Shown here piece after piece: positions 52,285 to 61,496 of a DNA stretch of 64,000 nt. Position 1 is the first letter of the stretch; each line of letters opens with the position of its first letter. The position numbers were made by a program, and so were the translations under genes. Source of the DNA: Bacillota bacterium (GTDB taxonomy: Bacteria > Bacillota > Clostridia > Lachnospirales > Lachnospiraceae); contig JAEVYY010000008.1 of the NCBI GenBank assembly GCA_023392535.1, positions 62,001-126,000 on the forward strand, in the 5' to 3' direction. The notes under the pieces were generated by a model. That model made no database searches. It saw only the letters and a program-made list of their open reading frames with translations, and was not told the origin of the DNA.

Positions 52285-52758
52285 TTATTTTTTTCTGGTA
52301 TATGTTACATACGTATAGGGAATCTCTCCATCAAAATGCTCATCTACCTGTTTTTCAAAATCGGCTTCCTTGAATTCCGGAAAAAAGGTATCTCCTTCTA
52401 TTTCTTTTTCAACCACTGTAACATACATCTTATCGACCATATCGATCGCTTCTTTATACAATCCTGCTCCTCCGGAAACATAGATATCCTTATCACTCTC
52501 AGCCATTTCGATCGCCTCCGAAAGAGAAGCTGCCGTTCTGCAGTGCTCACAATCAAAATTTTTCGTACGGGATACTACGATCGTTTCACGGTTTGGCAAT
52601 GGTCTGCCTATTTCCTCATAGGAACGCCTTCCCATAATAACAACATTTCCTGTCGTAAATTCTTTGAATCTTTTCTGTTCCCCTTTTATCTTCCAAGGTA
52701 TCATTCCTTTATTTCCAATCACTCTATTTGAGGAATATGCCACAATTAATGCTATCAT
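52285..52758 (-). CDS. folA: Dihydrofolate reductase
   Basis: 157 residues, the normal size. 'ALIVAYSSNRVIGNKGMIPW' opens the fold; the active-site acid is Glu in 'IKGEQKRFKEFT' (the position of Asp27 in E. coli); 'VVIMGRRSYEEIGRPLPNR' and 'IYVSGGAGLYKEAI' bind NADPH and folate. It makes tetrahydrofolate for thymidylate and purine synthesis and is the trimethoprim target. The gene follows a NUDIX gene by 15 bases. AAGGAG precedes the ATG. Confidence 0.93.
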   Translation of the reverse strand: MIALIVAYSSNRVIGNKGMIPWKIKGEQKRFKEFTTGNVVIMGRRSYEEIGRPLPNRETIVVSRTKNFDCEHCRTAASLSEAIEMAESDKDIYVSGGAGLYKEAIDMVDKMYVTVVEKEIEGDTFFPEFKEADFEKQVDEHFDGEIPYTYVTYTRKK

Positions 52759-52773
52759 ACGTAACTCCTTTTA

Positions 52774-53334
52774 CTATCCATTCTTTATTTTCTCATGCAG
52801 TTTCTTATAGATACGTTCCATCATCCACGGTTCACTGACCGCTTTTACCGCTTCGTCAAAGCTAAACCACTTTACACCGCTATTCTCATCCGGCTTTACC
52901 AATAATGAATCATTCTCATCTGCTTCAATCAGGTATGTAAGATTCAGATGTAGATGCGAAGAAACATATTCTCCCCGTTTCTTATGTCCATCCACAGTCA
53001 AAGTCTCCAATGAAAAGATATCATCCAAAAGTAATCGAGCACTCTTGATTCCTGTTTCTTCTCCCAGTTCCCGCATTGCAACTGCAGAAAGGTTCTCCTC
53101 TCCATCCGCATGACCACCTGTCCATGACCACGAATGGTAAATATTGTGATAAATCATGAGTATTTTTGTCTTAGACGGATTTACTACCCACGAAGAAGCT
53201 GTAAAGTGTGCCGCTGTATTACTGCGCAATAAATAATCTGGGTTTCTATTCATGAAATCCAGCATCATCATACGGTCTTTTTGTTCCTGCTCATTATATG
53301 GCTGATAGGCCCCTATGCTCTCATATAGATTCAT
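52774..53334 (-). CDS. NUDIX hydrolase
   Basis: 186 residues. A full NUDIX box is seen, 'GHADGEENLSAVAMRELGEE' followed by TGI, with the metal-binding Glu residues. The N-terminal 60 residues (MLDFMNRNPDYLLRSN and following) and 'HLHLNLTYLIEADENDSL' match the isopentenyl-diphosphate isomerase-like or general NUDIX branch. The substrate is a nucleoside diphosphate linked to another moiety, unspecified. It lies between AlaX and folA in one transcript; AGGAGA precedes the ATG. Confidence 0.9.
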   Translation of the reverse strand: MNLYESIGAYQPYNEQEQKDRMMMLDFMNRNPDYLLRSNTAAHFTASSWVVNPSKTKILMIYHNIYHSWSWTGGHADGEENLSAVAMRELGEETGIKSARLLLDDIFSLETLTVDGHKKRGEYVSSHLHLNLTYLIEADENDSLLVKPDENSGVKWFSFDEAVKAVSEPWMMERIYKKLHEKIKNG

Positions 53335-53365
53335 CTTTGGTCATCTCCTATATAAATGTCTGCTA

Positions 53366-54535
53366 TTATAAAGCTAAAAATAACTCTTTTATCTTCTCAG
53401 CTGTTCCCTGCAAAGAACCTTGAATCATCTCTGCAGAGCCACCGCCCTTTGCCTGGAATTCTTCTTTTAGATGGTTTTCAATTTCTCTTGCATCCCCTTC
53501 CCCGATACCTACCATATAGCGATATCCTGTTTCATCTGTTCCCACAAATACCCCGCAAAATCCGGTATGTTTTTGTACCAGTGTATTGACTGCCATACGC
53601 AAGATTCCTGCTTCCGCCTCTTTTTCAAATAAGCAGACATTTACAACTTGTTCTGGAATCTGTGTAATTTTATGCATCATCAATTCCTGTTTTGCAGCAA
53701 TTAGCTCTTGTCTTACTGCTCCTAAATCATTCTTAATTTTTTGAGTTGCCTCTGCCACCAACTCAGGTTTTGCAGATAACATTTTAGAAATAGATAATAC
53801 ATTGTCCAGCTTTTCCTGATAGTCGGCTAATGCACGAAAACCGCAAAGAATAAAGATACGGATACCTCCTTTATAATTCTGAGTATTTACGACCTTCAGT
53901 ATTCCTATTTCTCCCGTACTTTTCACATGCGGTGCACAACAGGCACAGATATCATATCCGGGCACCGCTACGATTCGGACTTGTCCTGTAAGCTCGATTT
54001 TACTGCGATATTCCATCTTCTGCAGTTCCTCCTTTTGGGGGAATGAAACCTCTATCGGCAGGTCTTTCACAATACACTCATTTACTTGCTGTTCTATCTT
54101 CCTGACTTCTGTATCTGATAACATGCCATTAAAATCCATCGTTACCACCTGATCGCTCAAGTGGAATCCAACATTGTCATATCCAAACTGCGCATGCACC
54201 AATCCGGAAAAGATATGTTCTCCCGTATGCTGCTGCATATTATAAAAGCGATGGTTCCAGTCAATTTCTCCTTCCACCGTACTTCCTGCCGGAATATTCT
54301 GCTCCAGTGTATGCGTAATAATATTATCTCTTATCTGTACATCCAATACCTTACTATTCTGAATCATCCCCTGATCTGCACTTTGTCCGCCCTCTTCCGG
54401 GAAAAATAATGTCTGGTCCAAAATTACCTGGTATTTCTTTTCCTTGTTTTCAATTATTTCTTTACACGATAGTACCGTTGCAACAAACTTTGTCTGATAA
54501 GCATCTGCATCGAATAATCGTTTTGTCTGTTCCAT
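53366..54535 (-). CDS. Alanyl-tRNA editing protein AlaX (long form with DHHA1-like tail)
   Basis: 389 residues. The editing domain (about 10-245) has 'YNMQQHTGEHIFSGLVHAQF' (HxxxH) and 'GYDICACCAPHVKSTGEIGI' (CxxxH), the zinc site that hydrolyses Ser-tRNA-Ala. The C-terminal part (about 260-389) is a coiled coil followed by a DHHA1-like Gly-rich end (KGGGSAEMIQGSLQG). It is an autonomous relative of the AlaRS editing half and clears mischarged tRNA in trans. NUDIX and folA follow. Typical of the AlaX-L group. Confidence 0.9.
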   Translation of the reverse strand: MEQTKRLFDADAYQTKFVATVLSCKEIIENKEKKYQVILDQTLFFPEEGGQSADQGMIQNSKVLDVQIRDNIITHTLEQNIPAGSTVEGEIDWNHRFYNMQQHTGEHIFSGLVHAQFGYDNVGFHLSDQVVTMDFNGMLSDTEVRKIEQQVNECIVKDLPIEVSFPQKEELQKMEYRSKIELTGQVRIVAVPGYDICACCAPHVKSTGEIGILKVVNTQNYKGGIRIFILCGFRALADYQEKLDNVLSISKMLSAKPELVAEATQKIKNDLGAVRQELIAAKQELMMHKITQIPEQVVNVCLFEKEAEAGILRMAVNTLVQKHTGFCGVFVGTDETGYRYMVGIGEGDAREIENHLKEEFQAKGGGSAEMIQGSLQGTAEKIKELFLAL

Positions 54536-54594
54536 ACCGCTGTCCCTTCTTCCTTCGTATCCGAATCGTTAACTCTAAAGATCATTTGATCGTA

Positions 54595-55341
54595 TTATAC
54601 GAATGGATTCAAATATCTTTTTCTATTCTTTGTCTTTCCATTATAATCTATTGCCTTATTCGGGCAGCTCTGAATACATGCCACACACAATTCACAATGA
54701 TGGTTCCAAATAGGTTTTCCCTCTAACATAGTAATATTATGAACCGGGCATTTTTTTGCACACAGACTACATCCATTACAATCATCATCAACTGTAAAAT
54801 TTCGATCCTTATCATGCAATCCACTGATCATTTTATAATAATAGTTTGCAAAAACACGGTCTATCATTGCATGACTTTTCTCAATTCTAGATACCTTTCC
54901 AGCTTTTATGCAATCAGCCATTATCCTTACTTTTTTACTCTCCTTTGCAAATAATTTTCTCTGTTCGCTCTCACCTCTTGCCCCATACCCAATAATAAAA
55001 TTACCTGGCATACGTATCAGAAATCCGGCAGATAATGTTAAGTTTCGTTTTTCCAATATTTCCTGGCATTGGTCAAGTGCCTTGCCGGGCATTCCCCCAT
55101 AATTAGCAACTGCATAAATGTATGTGTTCTTAGAAACGTTTACTTTTTGCAAGAAATCAGCAATGATCAGCGGAACCCCCCACATATAGACAGGGAATAC
55201 CATTCCAAGTGTCTTTCCATCTATCCTCTCATTCGCATAATCAGCAATCTTTCGAACCTGACACTCCTCTAATTCTTTACTCAAATCGTTGGCAATCTGC
55301 AAACTATTTCCCGTACCTGTAAAATAATATATCGTATTCAT
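54595..55341 (-). CDS. EFR1-family ferrodoxin (flavodoxin fold plus 2x[4Fe-4S])
   Basis: 248 residues from ATG 55341 with GGGAG 7 bases upstream; the in-frame ATG at 55347 is too close to the site. The N-terminal flavodoxin-like part (about 1-150) has 'YFTGTGNSLQIANDL' (phosphate loop) and 'FPVYMWGVPLIIADFL'. Two clusters follow near the end: 'CNGCSLCAKKCPVHNI' and 'CELCVACIQSCPNKAI'. EFR1 proteins couple flavin and Fe-S electron transfer in anaerobes and have no assigned partner. Its neighbours are PPOX and AlaX genes. Confidence 0.93.
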   Translation of the reverse strand: MNTIYYFTGTGNSLQIANDLSKELEECQVRKIADYANERIDGKTLGMVFPVYMWGVPLIIADFLQKVNVSKNTYIYAVANYGGMPGKALDQCQEILEKRNLTLSAGFLIRMPGNFIIGYGARGESEQRKLFAKESKKVRIMADCIKAGKVSRIEKSHAMIDRVFANYYYKMISGLHDKDRNFTVDDDCNGCSLCAKKCPVHNITMLEGKPIWNHHCELCVACIQSCPNKAIDYNGKTKNRKRYLNPFV

Positions 55342-55420
55342 ACGCATTCTCCCATAAAAGACAAGACTAATTTATCTGTTGCTTAGATTCTACTTGATGT
55401 CATCTGTTTTATCAATAAAT

Positions 55421-55449
55421 AAAAAAAAGCAAGAAAAAAATTCCTTGCT
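55421..55449 (-). terminator. Terminator of the GrpB-PPOX unit
   Basis: On the minus strand AGCAAG / CTTGCT, a 6-bp stem with a 10-base loop, followed by eight T. It overlaps the stop codon of the PPOX gene. Confidence 0.75.
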
Positions 55450-55867
55450 AAATTTCAAAATCTTCGGATTTAAATTTACTGTAAAATCTTCCACTCGTTG
55501 CTGTAAAGTGCAAAACACAATAATCGGGATCCGTTACTCCTAATGGATAATACATGGTATCGCCTTCCTGCCATATCATTTCCTTGCTTTCCATGTCTTC
55601 CAGCACTTCAACCGTTCCCCTTAACATGGCACCTCTGAAAAATCTTTTATCACAAAAATAGATGCAGCCCTTCGGGTTGGTACGATATTGACTTACCCGC
55701 ATGGAAGATGTATTCGTTGTAAAAAAAAATTCCCGGATTCCTTCTCGTTTTCTTGGCGGCAGCATTGCTTTTGTATTCGGATAACCCTCGCTGTCCATAG
55801 AGCTAATAAGCGCCACGCCAACTTTATCAATCAGGTTGCCTATTGTCTGTTCCGGATCTCTCATCAT
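55448..55867 (-). CDS. Pyridoxamine 5'-phosphate oxidase-family flavoprotein
   Basis: 139 residues from ATG 55867, 6 bases after a run of seven G that serves as ribosome site; the frame's earlier ATG at 55885 lies before that run. It is a split-barrel FMN-binding protein: 'VGVALISSMDSEGYPNTKAML', 'EFFFTTNTSSMRVSQYRTNP', 'KGCIYFCDKRFFRGAMLRGTVEVL'. The general-stress-type branch binds FMN or heme-derived ligands; the substrate is unknown. It follows the NimA-like gene by 18 bases. Confidence 0.85.
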   Translation of the reverse strand: MMRDPEQTIGNLIDKVGVALISSMDSEGYPNTKAMLPPRKREGIREFFFTTNTSSMRVSQYRTNPKGCIYFCDKRFFRGAMLRGTVEVLEDMESKEMIWQEGDTMYYPLGVTDPDYCVLHFTATSGRFYSKFKSEDFEI

Positions 55868-55885
55868 TGTATACCCCCCCCTCAT

Positions 55886-56335
55886 TTATCTTCTGGCTTT
55901 CCCCGTCACAGATTCCATTGTAATCTCATAGATATCCACCTTGTCCATTGCCGCATCTATGTACTTTGTACCTGCTTCTTTAAATTCGATACTATATTTT
56001 TCTATCATTTTTTCAAGAGCATTACGTTTATCCAGAAGTATTTTTGCCTTTCCAAAAACAATCGCACTTTCATATTTTGCAGCAAATTGAGATGGGAGAA
56101 CTTCCGTGTTTCCAACAACCGTAAAGCAGACCTTCGAATTGTTTTGAATATTTTCAAGTTTCTTACCAACTCCCTTTGCTGCATGAATATAAATTTTATT
56201 GGACACCATGACATAACTTACGGGCACTCCATAAGGATAACCATCTTCTCCTACCGTAGACAGTATACCATATTCACATTTTTCTAAGATTTCCATTACT
56301 TGTGCCTCTGTTAATTGTCTATCACTTCTTCTCAT
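55886..56335 (-). CDS. NimA-like pyridoxamine 5'-phosphate oxidase-family protein
   Basis: 149 residues. The sequence opens 'MRRSDRQLTEAQVMEILEKCEYGILST', partly quoted here as MRRSDRQLTEAQVMEILEK, and continues 'DGYPYGVPVSYVM', 'IYIHAAKGVGKKLENIQNN' and 'VCFTVVGNTEVLP'. This is the Nim/MSMEG-type branch, some members of which reduce 5-nitroimidazoles to harmless amines. No such activity can be claimed from sequence. It starts one base after the GrpB stop, and a second PPOX gene follows. Confidence 0.88.
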   Translation of the reverse strand: MRRSDRQLTEAQVMEILEKCEYGILSTVGEDGYPYGVPVSYVMVSNKIYIHAAKGVGKKLENIQNNSKVCFTVVGNTEVLPSQFAAKYESAIVFGKAKILLDKRNALEKMIEKYSIEFKEAGTKYIDAAMDKVDIYEITMESVTGKARR

Positions 56336-56336
56336 T

Positions 56337-56924
56337 TTAGTTTATCTCTCCCATATTCGTTGATTCTGTATCCCTAAGTGCTTTTGCTATTTCGGTATAT
56401 TTTCTGACAAATTTTGTTTTACCTTCCGTATAAGCATCACGGTCATGTTCGTATTTTGTCCATAAGTCCATTTTTAACTGCTCATATTCTTTTGCAATAT
56501 CGATATGTTCTATTAAATAATCCCGAAAATATAACTCATCATTATCACCGCAATACCGCAGGTGCAAATGAAACACCTTTTCCGCAAAACCATCAATGGT
56601 ATAACCCTTGTTAAAAGAAAGTTTTTTTTCCTTCTCAGACATACAAATATATCCACATTCTACCAGAATCTTTTTAATGGAAACTAATTCACAATCTTTG
56701 TTTACCTCCACCAAAATATCTATGATCGGTTTTGCCATAATACTGTTTATAGTGGTACTGCCGATATGGCTGATACGGACAATCTGAGCTAACGGCAATA
56801 CATCTCGTAAGTATTCGTATTCATCATCGTACCACTTACTCCAAACCGGGTCATGTTCTGTCAAAATAATTGGAAACAGCTTCCATAATTCTTCTACTGT
56901 CATCTCTGACAATTGCTTTTTCAT
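56337..56924 (-). CDS. GrpB-family (UPF0157) nucleotidyltransferase-fold protein
   Basis: 195 residues from ATG 56924, six bases after GGAG. The GrpB fold is recognised by 'VRISHIGSTTINSIMAKPII', 'ILVEVNKDCELVSIKKILVE', 'HLHLRYCGDNDELYFRDYL' and 'YEQLKMDLWTKYEHDRDAYT'. The GSTTxxxxxAKPIIDI stretch is the nucleotidyltransferase-type core. The family has no settled function, and some members fuse to dephospho-CoA kinase. It heads a three-gene unit with two PPOX proteins. Confidence 0.9.
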   Translation of the reverse strand: MKKQLSEMTVEELWKLFPIILTEHDPVWSKWYDDEYEYLRDVLPLAQIVRISHIGSTTINSIMAKPIIDILVEVNKDCELVSIKKILVECGYICMSEKEKKLSFNKGYTIDGFAEKVFHLHLRYCGDNDELYFRDYLIEHIDIAKEYEQLKMDLWTKYEHDRDAYTEGKTKFVRKYTEIAKALRDTESTNMGEIN

Positions 56925-56980
56925 AGAATACTCCAATCATATTTTTATGTCATTATATCACGAACACTATGCGCCTTCCA

Positions 56981-58981
56981 TTATTTAGTCTTAAATTTTC
57001 TCAGTTGATCCTCTAAATGATTCGCTAATTTTTTTAATTCATTTGAATATCGGTTAAATTCCTCCATAGTCGCTGTAACCTCCTCTGTAGAGGCTGTGAC
57101 TTCCTCTGAAGAAGATGCTGTTTGCTGTGATACGGCCGAAATATTTTCAATTGCCGATACAAGTGAAGTCTTATTTGTATTTGTTACGGTAATTGATCCA
57201 GCTATTTCATCTACTTTCACAATCATTGCTTCAATTGCAGATAGAATCTCACTGAATATCTCTTTTGTCTCTCCAACTGCTATATCCTGCTCATCTACAA
57301 TGATTTTTGTAGATTGAATAGCTTTAGCTGCCGTTTCCGATTTCATTTGTATGTTATCTATAATCACCTTTATTTCTTCTGTAAATGCATTGGATTGTTC
57401 TGCTAATTTTCTGATTTCCCCTGCAACAACAGAGAACCCTCGTCCCGCTTCCCCTGCACGTGCAGACTCTATACTGGCATTTAAGGATAATAGGTTGGTC
57501 TGCGTTGTTATGTTTGTTAATGTATCTGATATAGCACTAATCTGTTTTGTACTTTCATACATATCACCGACCATCGTATTCACTTCATCCGTTGAGGCTT
57601 TGGTCTCGTTCGACTTTTGAATTAAGGTATCCACCATATTGAGGCCTTTGGCACTTAATTCTTTCGTATTTTTAGAGATATCATTCATATCTATGGAATT
57701 TCCACTGATCACATCTAATTTTTCAGCAAGATTTTCCGTCTCAATTACACTGGTCTGTGTATCTTGTGCCTGATTAACCGCACCCCGCGATACTTCTTCA
57801 ATCGCTCTTGCCACCTCTCCCATTGCTAAGGTAACCTCGGAAGACATATCGGCTAGATTCGATGATGTCTCCATGATCGTATCTGATGAAGTTGTGACCC
57901 GCTCTATTAATTCTGATATATTATGAATCATCTTATTAAAGGAATCTGCCAAATCAGCAAATTCATCTTTTGTTTTAGCCACGATAGAGACAGTTAAATC
58001 TCCTTCCGAGGCTTTTGCAAATACTTCTTTAAGGTTATATATATTTTTTGTAATTCCGTTACTCAAAACGATTGCTGAAATGGATGAAATCACCAGCATG
58101 ATCAAAATAATTGACACGGTACTCATTAAGATCACCTTTGTATCATTCGTTAGTTCGGATTCATCTAAAGTAGCAATTAATTTCCAGCCGGTAATTGAGT
58201 TTGTCTGAAATACGCCGAACTTGTCCACTCCTGAATATTGATATTTTACGAATCCACTATCCTCCGCTTGTGCTCTATTCCAAAATGATACTTTGGTCGC
58301 TTCCTTGGTATTGATCAGTTCTGATTGTGGATGTGTCAAAATAGTGCCATCGATAGTGGCCATAAATACGTATCCTGTGTTTCCTATTTTCTTTTGATTC
58401 ATCCTTTCGGTAAGCGTTGCTAAAGAACAGTCGATTGCCATAACGCCTATCACTTTTCCGTTTTTTTCGACTGTTCTTGCTATCGTTATTACATTACTCT
58501 TCGTTGATGCATCTTCATACGGTGCTGTTATAATAATTTTACCATGATTCTCTACTGCCTGATGATACCAGTCTCTTGTGGTAGGATCATATCCATCTGG
58601 CATTTCCTTATTCTCTGAAATTATAAATTGATGGGTCGCAGTCCCAAAATATGCCCCCAGAATATCTTCTTTACTCGTTATTATGGTATCTACTATTTCC
58701 TGTATAAAACTACTATTATTGCCTATATCTACATTTACCAAATGTGTATTATCAGATGTTATCGTTACAATACTACATAAGGCATCGATATACTCATTTA
58801 ACCCATCATTAATTTCCGTTAACGATTGTGTACTCGTTAACGTCAATTTCTTATCTAAAATAGATTGTGAGATTGCATAAGAACCTAAGCCTACAATAAT
58901 TAGTGGAATGATACAAATAAGCATAATTCCCAATATCATCTTAGTGCGTATACTGTTCATCTTTCGTCTCTTTTTTTTCAT
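56981..58981 (-). CDS. Methyl-accepting chemotaxis receptor with dCache sensor
   Basis: 666 residues. Helix 1 (about 12-35), a double-Cache extracellular domain (about 40-280) with 'YDPTTRDWYHQAVENHGKII' and 'IGVMAIDCSLATLTERMNQ', helix 2 (about 285-308), HAMP (about 310-362), then the signalling coiled coil. The tip 'IESARAGEAGRGFSVVAGEI' is canonical. The dCache region with DWYHQA is typical for amino acid or small-molecule ligands. No CheR/CheB tether pentapeptide is visible. GGGGAAAG lies before the ATG; an ATG at 58960 is an alternative. Confidence 0.95.
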   Translation of the reverse strand: MKKKRRKMNSIRTKMILGIMLICIIPLIIVGLGSYAISQSILDKKLTLTSTQSLTEINDGLNEYIDALCSIVTITSDNTHLVNVDIGNNSSFIQEIVDTIITSKEDILGAYFGTATHQFIISENKEMPDGYDPTTRDWYHQAVENHGKIIITAPYEDASTKSNVITIARTVEKNGKVIGVMAIDCSLATLTERMNQKKIGNTGYVFMATIDGTILTHPQSELINTKEATKVSFWNRAQAEDSGFVKYQYSGVDKFGVFQTNSITGWKLIATLDESELTNDTKVILMSTVSIILIMLVISSISAIVLSNGITKNIYNLKEVFAKASEGDLTVSIVAKTKDEFADLADSFNKMIHNISELIERVTTSSDTIMETSSNLADMSSEVTLAMGEVARAIEEVSRGAVNQAQDTQTSVIETENLAEKLDVISGNSIDMNDISKNTKELSAKGLNMVDTLIQKSNETKASTDEVNTMVGDMYESTKQISAISDTLTNITTQTNLLSLNASIESARAGEAGRGFSVVAGEIRKLAEQSNAFTEEIKVIIDNIQMKSETAAKAIQSTKIIVDEQDIAVGETKEIFSEILSAIEAMIVKVDEIAGSITVTNTNKTSLVSAIENISAVSQQTASSSEEVTASTEEVTATMEEFNRYSNELKKLANHLEDQLRKFKTK

Positions 58982-59098
58982 TTTTCTTTCCCCATTTCTC
59001 TTTTGATAATGTCTTACACAAACATTTAGTCTATAAGACCATTGTACGATACAAAAGGAATTAGTTCAATAGTACTAATGGTTTTCCAACACGACCAT

Positions 59099-59126
59099 AA
59101 AACAGCATCCTTTCGGATGCTATTTT
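59099..59126 (-). terminator. Terminator of the 60-residue gene
   Basis: AGCATCC-gaaa-GGATGCT, a 7-bp stem closed by a stable GNRA-type loop, with flanking AAAA/TTTT pairs after one mismatch and a U-rich end on the minus strand. It includes the stop codon. Confidence 0.75.
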
Positions 59127-59302
59127 AGTTGATTCACCTTTCCAATTCCTTCTTTTCTTACATTGTGTTCCTGATTTTGATTTTCAGGCGTATTCTTTTG
59201 AGTCACATGATTAAATTTGTTTTGATTTTTCTGTTCTTCCAATACTTCCTGGTATTCCTTAGTTCTCACTATTTTTGATATTGTTTTTTTATTTGTTCCC
59301 AC
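59120..59302 (-). CDS. Small basic/polar protein of unknown function
   Basis: 60 residues, GTG start, with GAGGTG 7 bases upstream and its own terminator. It is rich in Asn, Gln, Lys and Glu (KEYQEVLEEQKNQNKFNHVT, ENQNQEHNVRKE), probably helical or disordered. No motif or family is recognised. The ribosome site and terminator argue for a real gene; composition alone would not. Confidence 0.5.
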   Translation of the reverse strand: MGTNKKTISKIVRTKEYQEVLEEQKNQNKFNHVTQKNTPENQNQEHNVRKEGIGKVNQLK

Positions 59303-59349
59303 TATTCATCACCTCGGGAATAGTATGTGCATACATTTTGGTTTTAAAT

Positions 59350-59904
59350 CTAAAACATTTCTTCTTTATAATCTAAATGACATTGACCCGATAAATCTTT
59401 CCATTGAAAGCAATTTTTTTCCCAAGTCATGTATCCATGCCAGCTTCCATTTTTGGGTATGGATACAGACCCCGGATTCATGTAAACATAGTTTTCATAC
59501 TTTTTACAAGCAGGCACATGTGTGTGACCATGTAACAAAATATCCCCATGATGCAATTTCGGCAGTGCATCCTCATGATAAGAATGGCCATGTGTTGCAA
59601 ATACCATCTGCTCTTTCTGATACAAAATGCAGTATTCAGCCATGATTGGAAAATCAAGTACCATCTGATCTACCTCTGAATCGCAGTTTCCCCTCACACA
59701 TAAAATATCCTTCTGTAATTCATTTAGCATTCGAATGACTTCTTTGGGATGATACCCTTTCGGTAACTCATTTCTCGGACCATGGTATAAAATATCCCCT
59801 AGCAAGAGCATTTTGTCTGCCTCTTCATTCTGATAAGCCTCGATTAATTTTTCGCAATAGTATGCAGAACCGTGTATATCCGATGCAATCACTATTTTTC
59901 CCAT
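59350..59904 (-). CDS. YfcE-type metallophosphodiesterase
   Basis: 184 residues, normal for YfcE. All metal motifs are present: 'VIASDIHGSAYYCEKL' (DxH), 'LLLGDILYHGPRN' (GD), 'CVRGNCDSEVDQ' (GNCD), 'VFATHGHSYHED' (H) and 'ILLHGHTHVPACKK' (GHTH). It hydrolyses phosphodiesters with Mn as the likely metal; its natural substrate is unknown. It lies between the small gene and the hydrogenase gene on the same strand. Confidence 0.95.
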   Translation of the reverse strand: MGKIVIASDIHGSAYYCEKLIEAYQNEEADKMLLLGDILYHGPRNELPKGYHPKEVIRMLNELQKDILCVRGNCDSEVDQMVLDFPIMAEYCILYQKEQMVFATHGHSYHEDALPKLHHGDILLHGHTHVPACKKYENYVYMNPGSVSIPKNGSWHGYMTWEKNCFQWKDLSGQCHLDYKEEMF

Positions 59905-59939
59905 AGATGAAGTGTCCTTCCCATTTTTATTTTTTCCTA

Positions 59940-61394
59940 CTATTCTGCCTTATGCATAGAGAATTGATTCATATCATAGTTTTTGAGGTTTTCATTGATT
60001 CCTCTTTGATCTGCTTCCCCAATCAGTTGATCCCTTGCTTTCTTTGACTCTATTTCTCCTCTATGGCGGCTAGGCCCTCCTACACATCCACCTAAACATA
60101 TCATACCTTCTATAAAATCCTCTTCCAGCTTACCGAATTTTAGCAATGTCAATGCCTTTTTACATTCGGCCGCTCCATTACTTTTACACACCTTCACATC
60201 TTCATATTTATTCATCTCTTTGAGGGATTCAATTACAGCAGCGGTAACTCCTCCAGCATTTCCAAACCTTTTTCCAAAGGTACTTGCTTCCTGGATATTA
60301 TTACTTTCTGGAAGAAGTTCAACTTCTTTTGCTCTAAACATGGCTCTTATTTCTCCAAACGTAAGCGCATAATCCGCATTATTAACTAACGATTTATCCT
60401 GTGTTTCGGCCTTTTTTGCAATGCAAGGTCCTATAAATACCGTAATACAATCCTTATCTTTTGCTTTCAGCATTCTGGATAGCGCACACATCGGAGATAC
60501 GGTCGTGGAAATAATCTCTTTCTGCTCTGGGAAGTGCTTCTTTACTAAATTAACGAAGGCAGGACAACAAGAAGTCGATTTTTTTTCACCTTTTTCATAT
60601 GCCAGAGCCCACTCCTCCGCTTCATAATAAGCCGTCATATCACCGCCAAGTCCTACTTCAATCATATCTGCAAAACCTATCTTTTTCAATGCTGTCTTCC
60701 AGCTTGCCATTGTAATATCATTACCAAATTGTCCTTCTGCGGCAGGAGCCAGCATGGCATATACTTTTTTCCCCGAAAGAATGGCGCGGATGATATCTAC
60801 GATAAATGTCTTTGTCCCGATAGCCCCAAATGGACAGCTATGTACACAATGCCCGCACTGAATACATTTATTTTCATCAATCGCACAAATACCATTTTCA
60901 TCCATCGTAATCGCATCTACCGGACAACTTCTCTTGCAAGGACGAACTAAATCGGCAATGGCATTATAAGGACAGGCCTTTGCGCACTGGCCGCATTCTT
61001 TACATTTTGCAGGATCGATATAAGATTTATCTTTTCCCATACTGATTGCTCCGAACCGACATGCCTGCTGGCAAGATTTTGCCATACATTTCTGACAATT
61101 ATCCGTTACTACAAAGCGAGAGATTGGACATTCTTCACAAGCCGTATTAATTACCTGAACAATATTTTTACTTTCTCTCCCAGTAGGACTTTTTCCCTCT
61201 GCCATACGCACACGCTGGCGGATAATTTCTCTTTCTTTGTATACACAGCAGCGAAATTTAGCCTGTTGTCCTGGTATCATTTTATATGGAAGTGCCTCTT
61301 TTTTTTCTTCATATTCACCTGCAAAGGCAAGCTTAGCCACCTCGTATAGAACTTCATGTTTGATGGTCAATATCGTTGCATCTTTATTAATCAT
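59940..61394 (-). CDS. [FeFe]-hydrogenase-like protein with extra 4Fe-4S clusters
   Basis: 484 residues from ATG 61394 (GGAG upstream; the ATG at 61406 is less suited). The N-terminal part has three or more Cys groups: 'CEECPISRFVVTDNCQKCMA', 'CKECGQCAKACPYNAI' and 'CIQCGHCVHSCPFGAI'. The H-cluster domain shows L1 'STSCCPAFVNLVKKHFP', L2 'VFIGPCIAKKAE' and L3 'GMICLGGCVGGPSRH'. L1 TSCCP keeps both Cys; L2 has GPC and not MPC; L3 lacks the usual third Gly. This pattern suggests a group-B-type enzyme (as in some clostridial second hydrogenases). It probably exchanges electrons with ferredoxin from PFOR. Confidence 0.88.
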   Translation of the reverse strand: MINKDATILTIKHEVLYEVAKLAFAGEYEEKKEALPYKMIPGQQAKFRCCVYKEREIIRQRVRMAEGKSPTGRESKNIVQVINTACEECPISRFVVTDNCQKCMAKSCQQACRFGAISMGKDKSYIDPAKCKECGQCAKACPYNAIADLVRPCKRSCPVDAITMDENGICAIDENKCIQCGHCVHSCPFGAIGTKTFIVDIIRAILSGKKVYAMLAPAAEGQFGNDITMASWKTALKKIGFADMIEVGLGGDMTAYYEAEEWALAYEKGEKKSTSCCPAFVNLVKKHFPEQKEIISTTVSPMCALSRMLKAKDKDCITVFIGPCIAKKAETQDKSLVNNADYALTFGEIRAMFRAKEVELLPESNNIQEASTFGKRFGNAGGVTAAVIESLKEMNKYEDVKVCKSNGAAECKKALTLLKFGKLEEDFIEGMICLGGCVGGPSRHRGEIESKKARDQLIGEADQRGINENLKNYDMNQFSMHKAE

Positions 61395-61440
61395 AATTAT
61401 CTCCATTTCCTGTACACTATGTAGTTGTTAGAACGCAGGT

Positions 61441-61474
61441 AAAAAGGCATCCGCTATCGACGTCGGATGCCTTT
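61441..61474 (-). terminator. Intrinsic terminator between nifJ and the hydrogenase gene
   Basis: AAAGGCATCCG / CGGATGCCTTT, a perfect 11-bp stem with a 10-base loop, running into five T on the minus strand. It ends the nifJ transcript. Confidence 0.9.
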
Positions 61475-61496
61475 CTTTTAAACCCGCTCTGAACTA

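Noticed and set aside
52228..52731. 167-codon open frame on the plus strand
   Set aside because: Antisense to folA, which is complete with all DHFR motifs.
55688..56287. 199-codon open frame on the plus strand
   Set aside because: It covers two well-supported PPOX genes on the other strand and its translation is Phe/His/Ile-rich with no family match.
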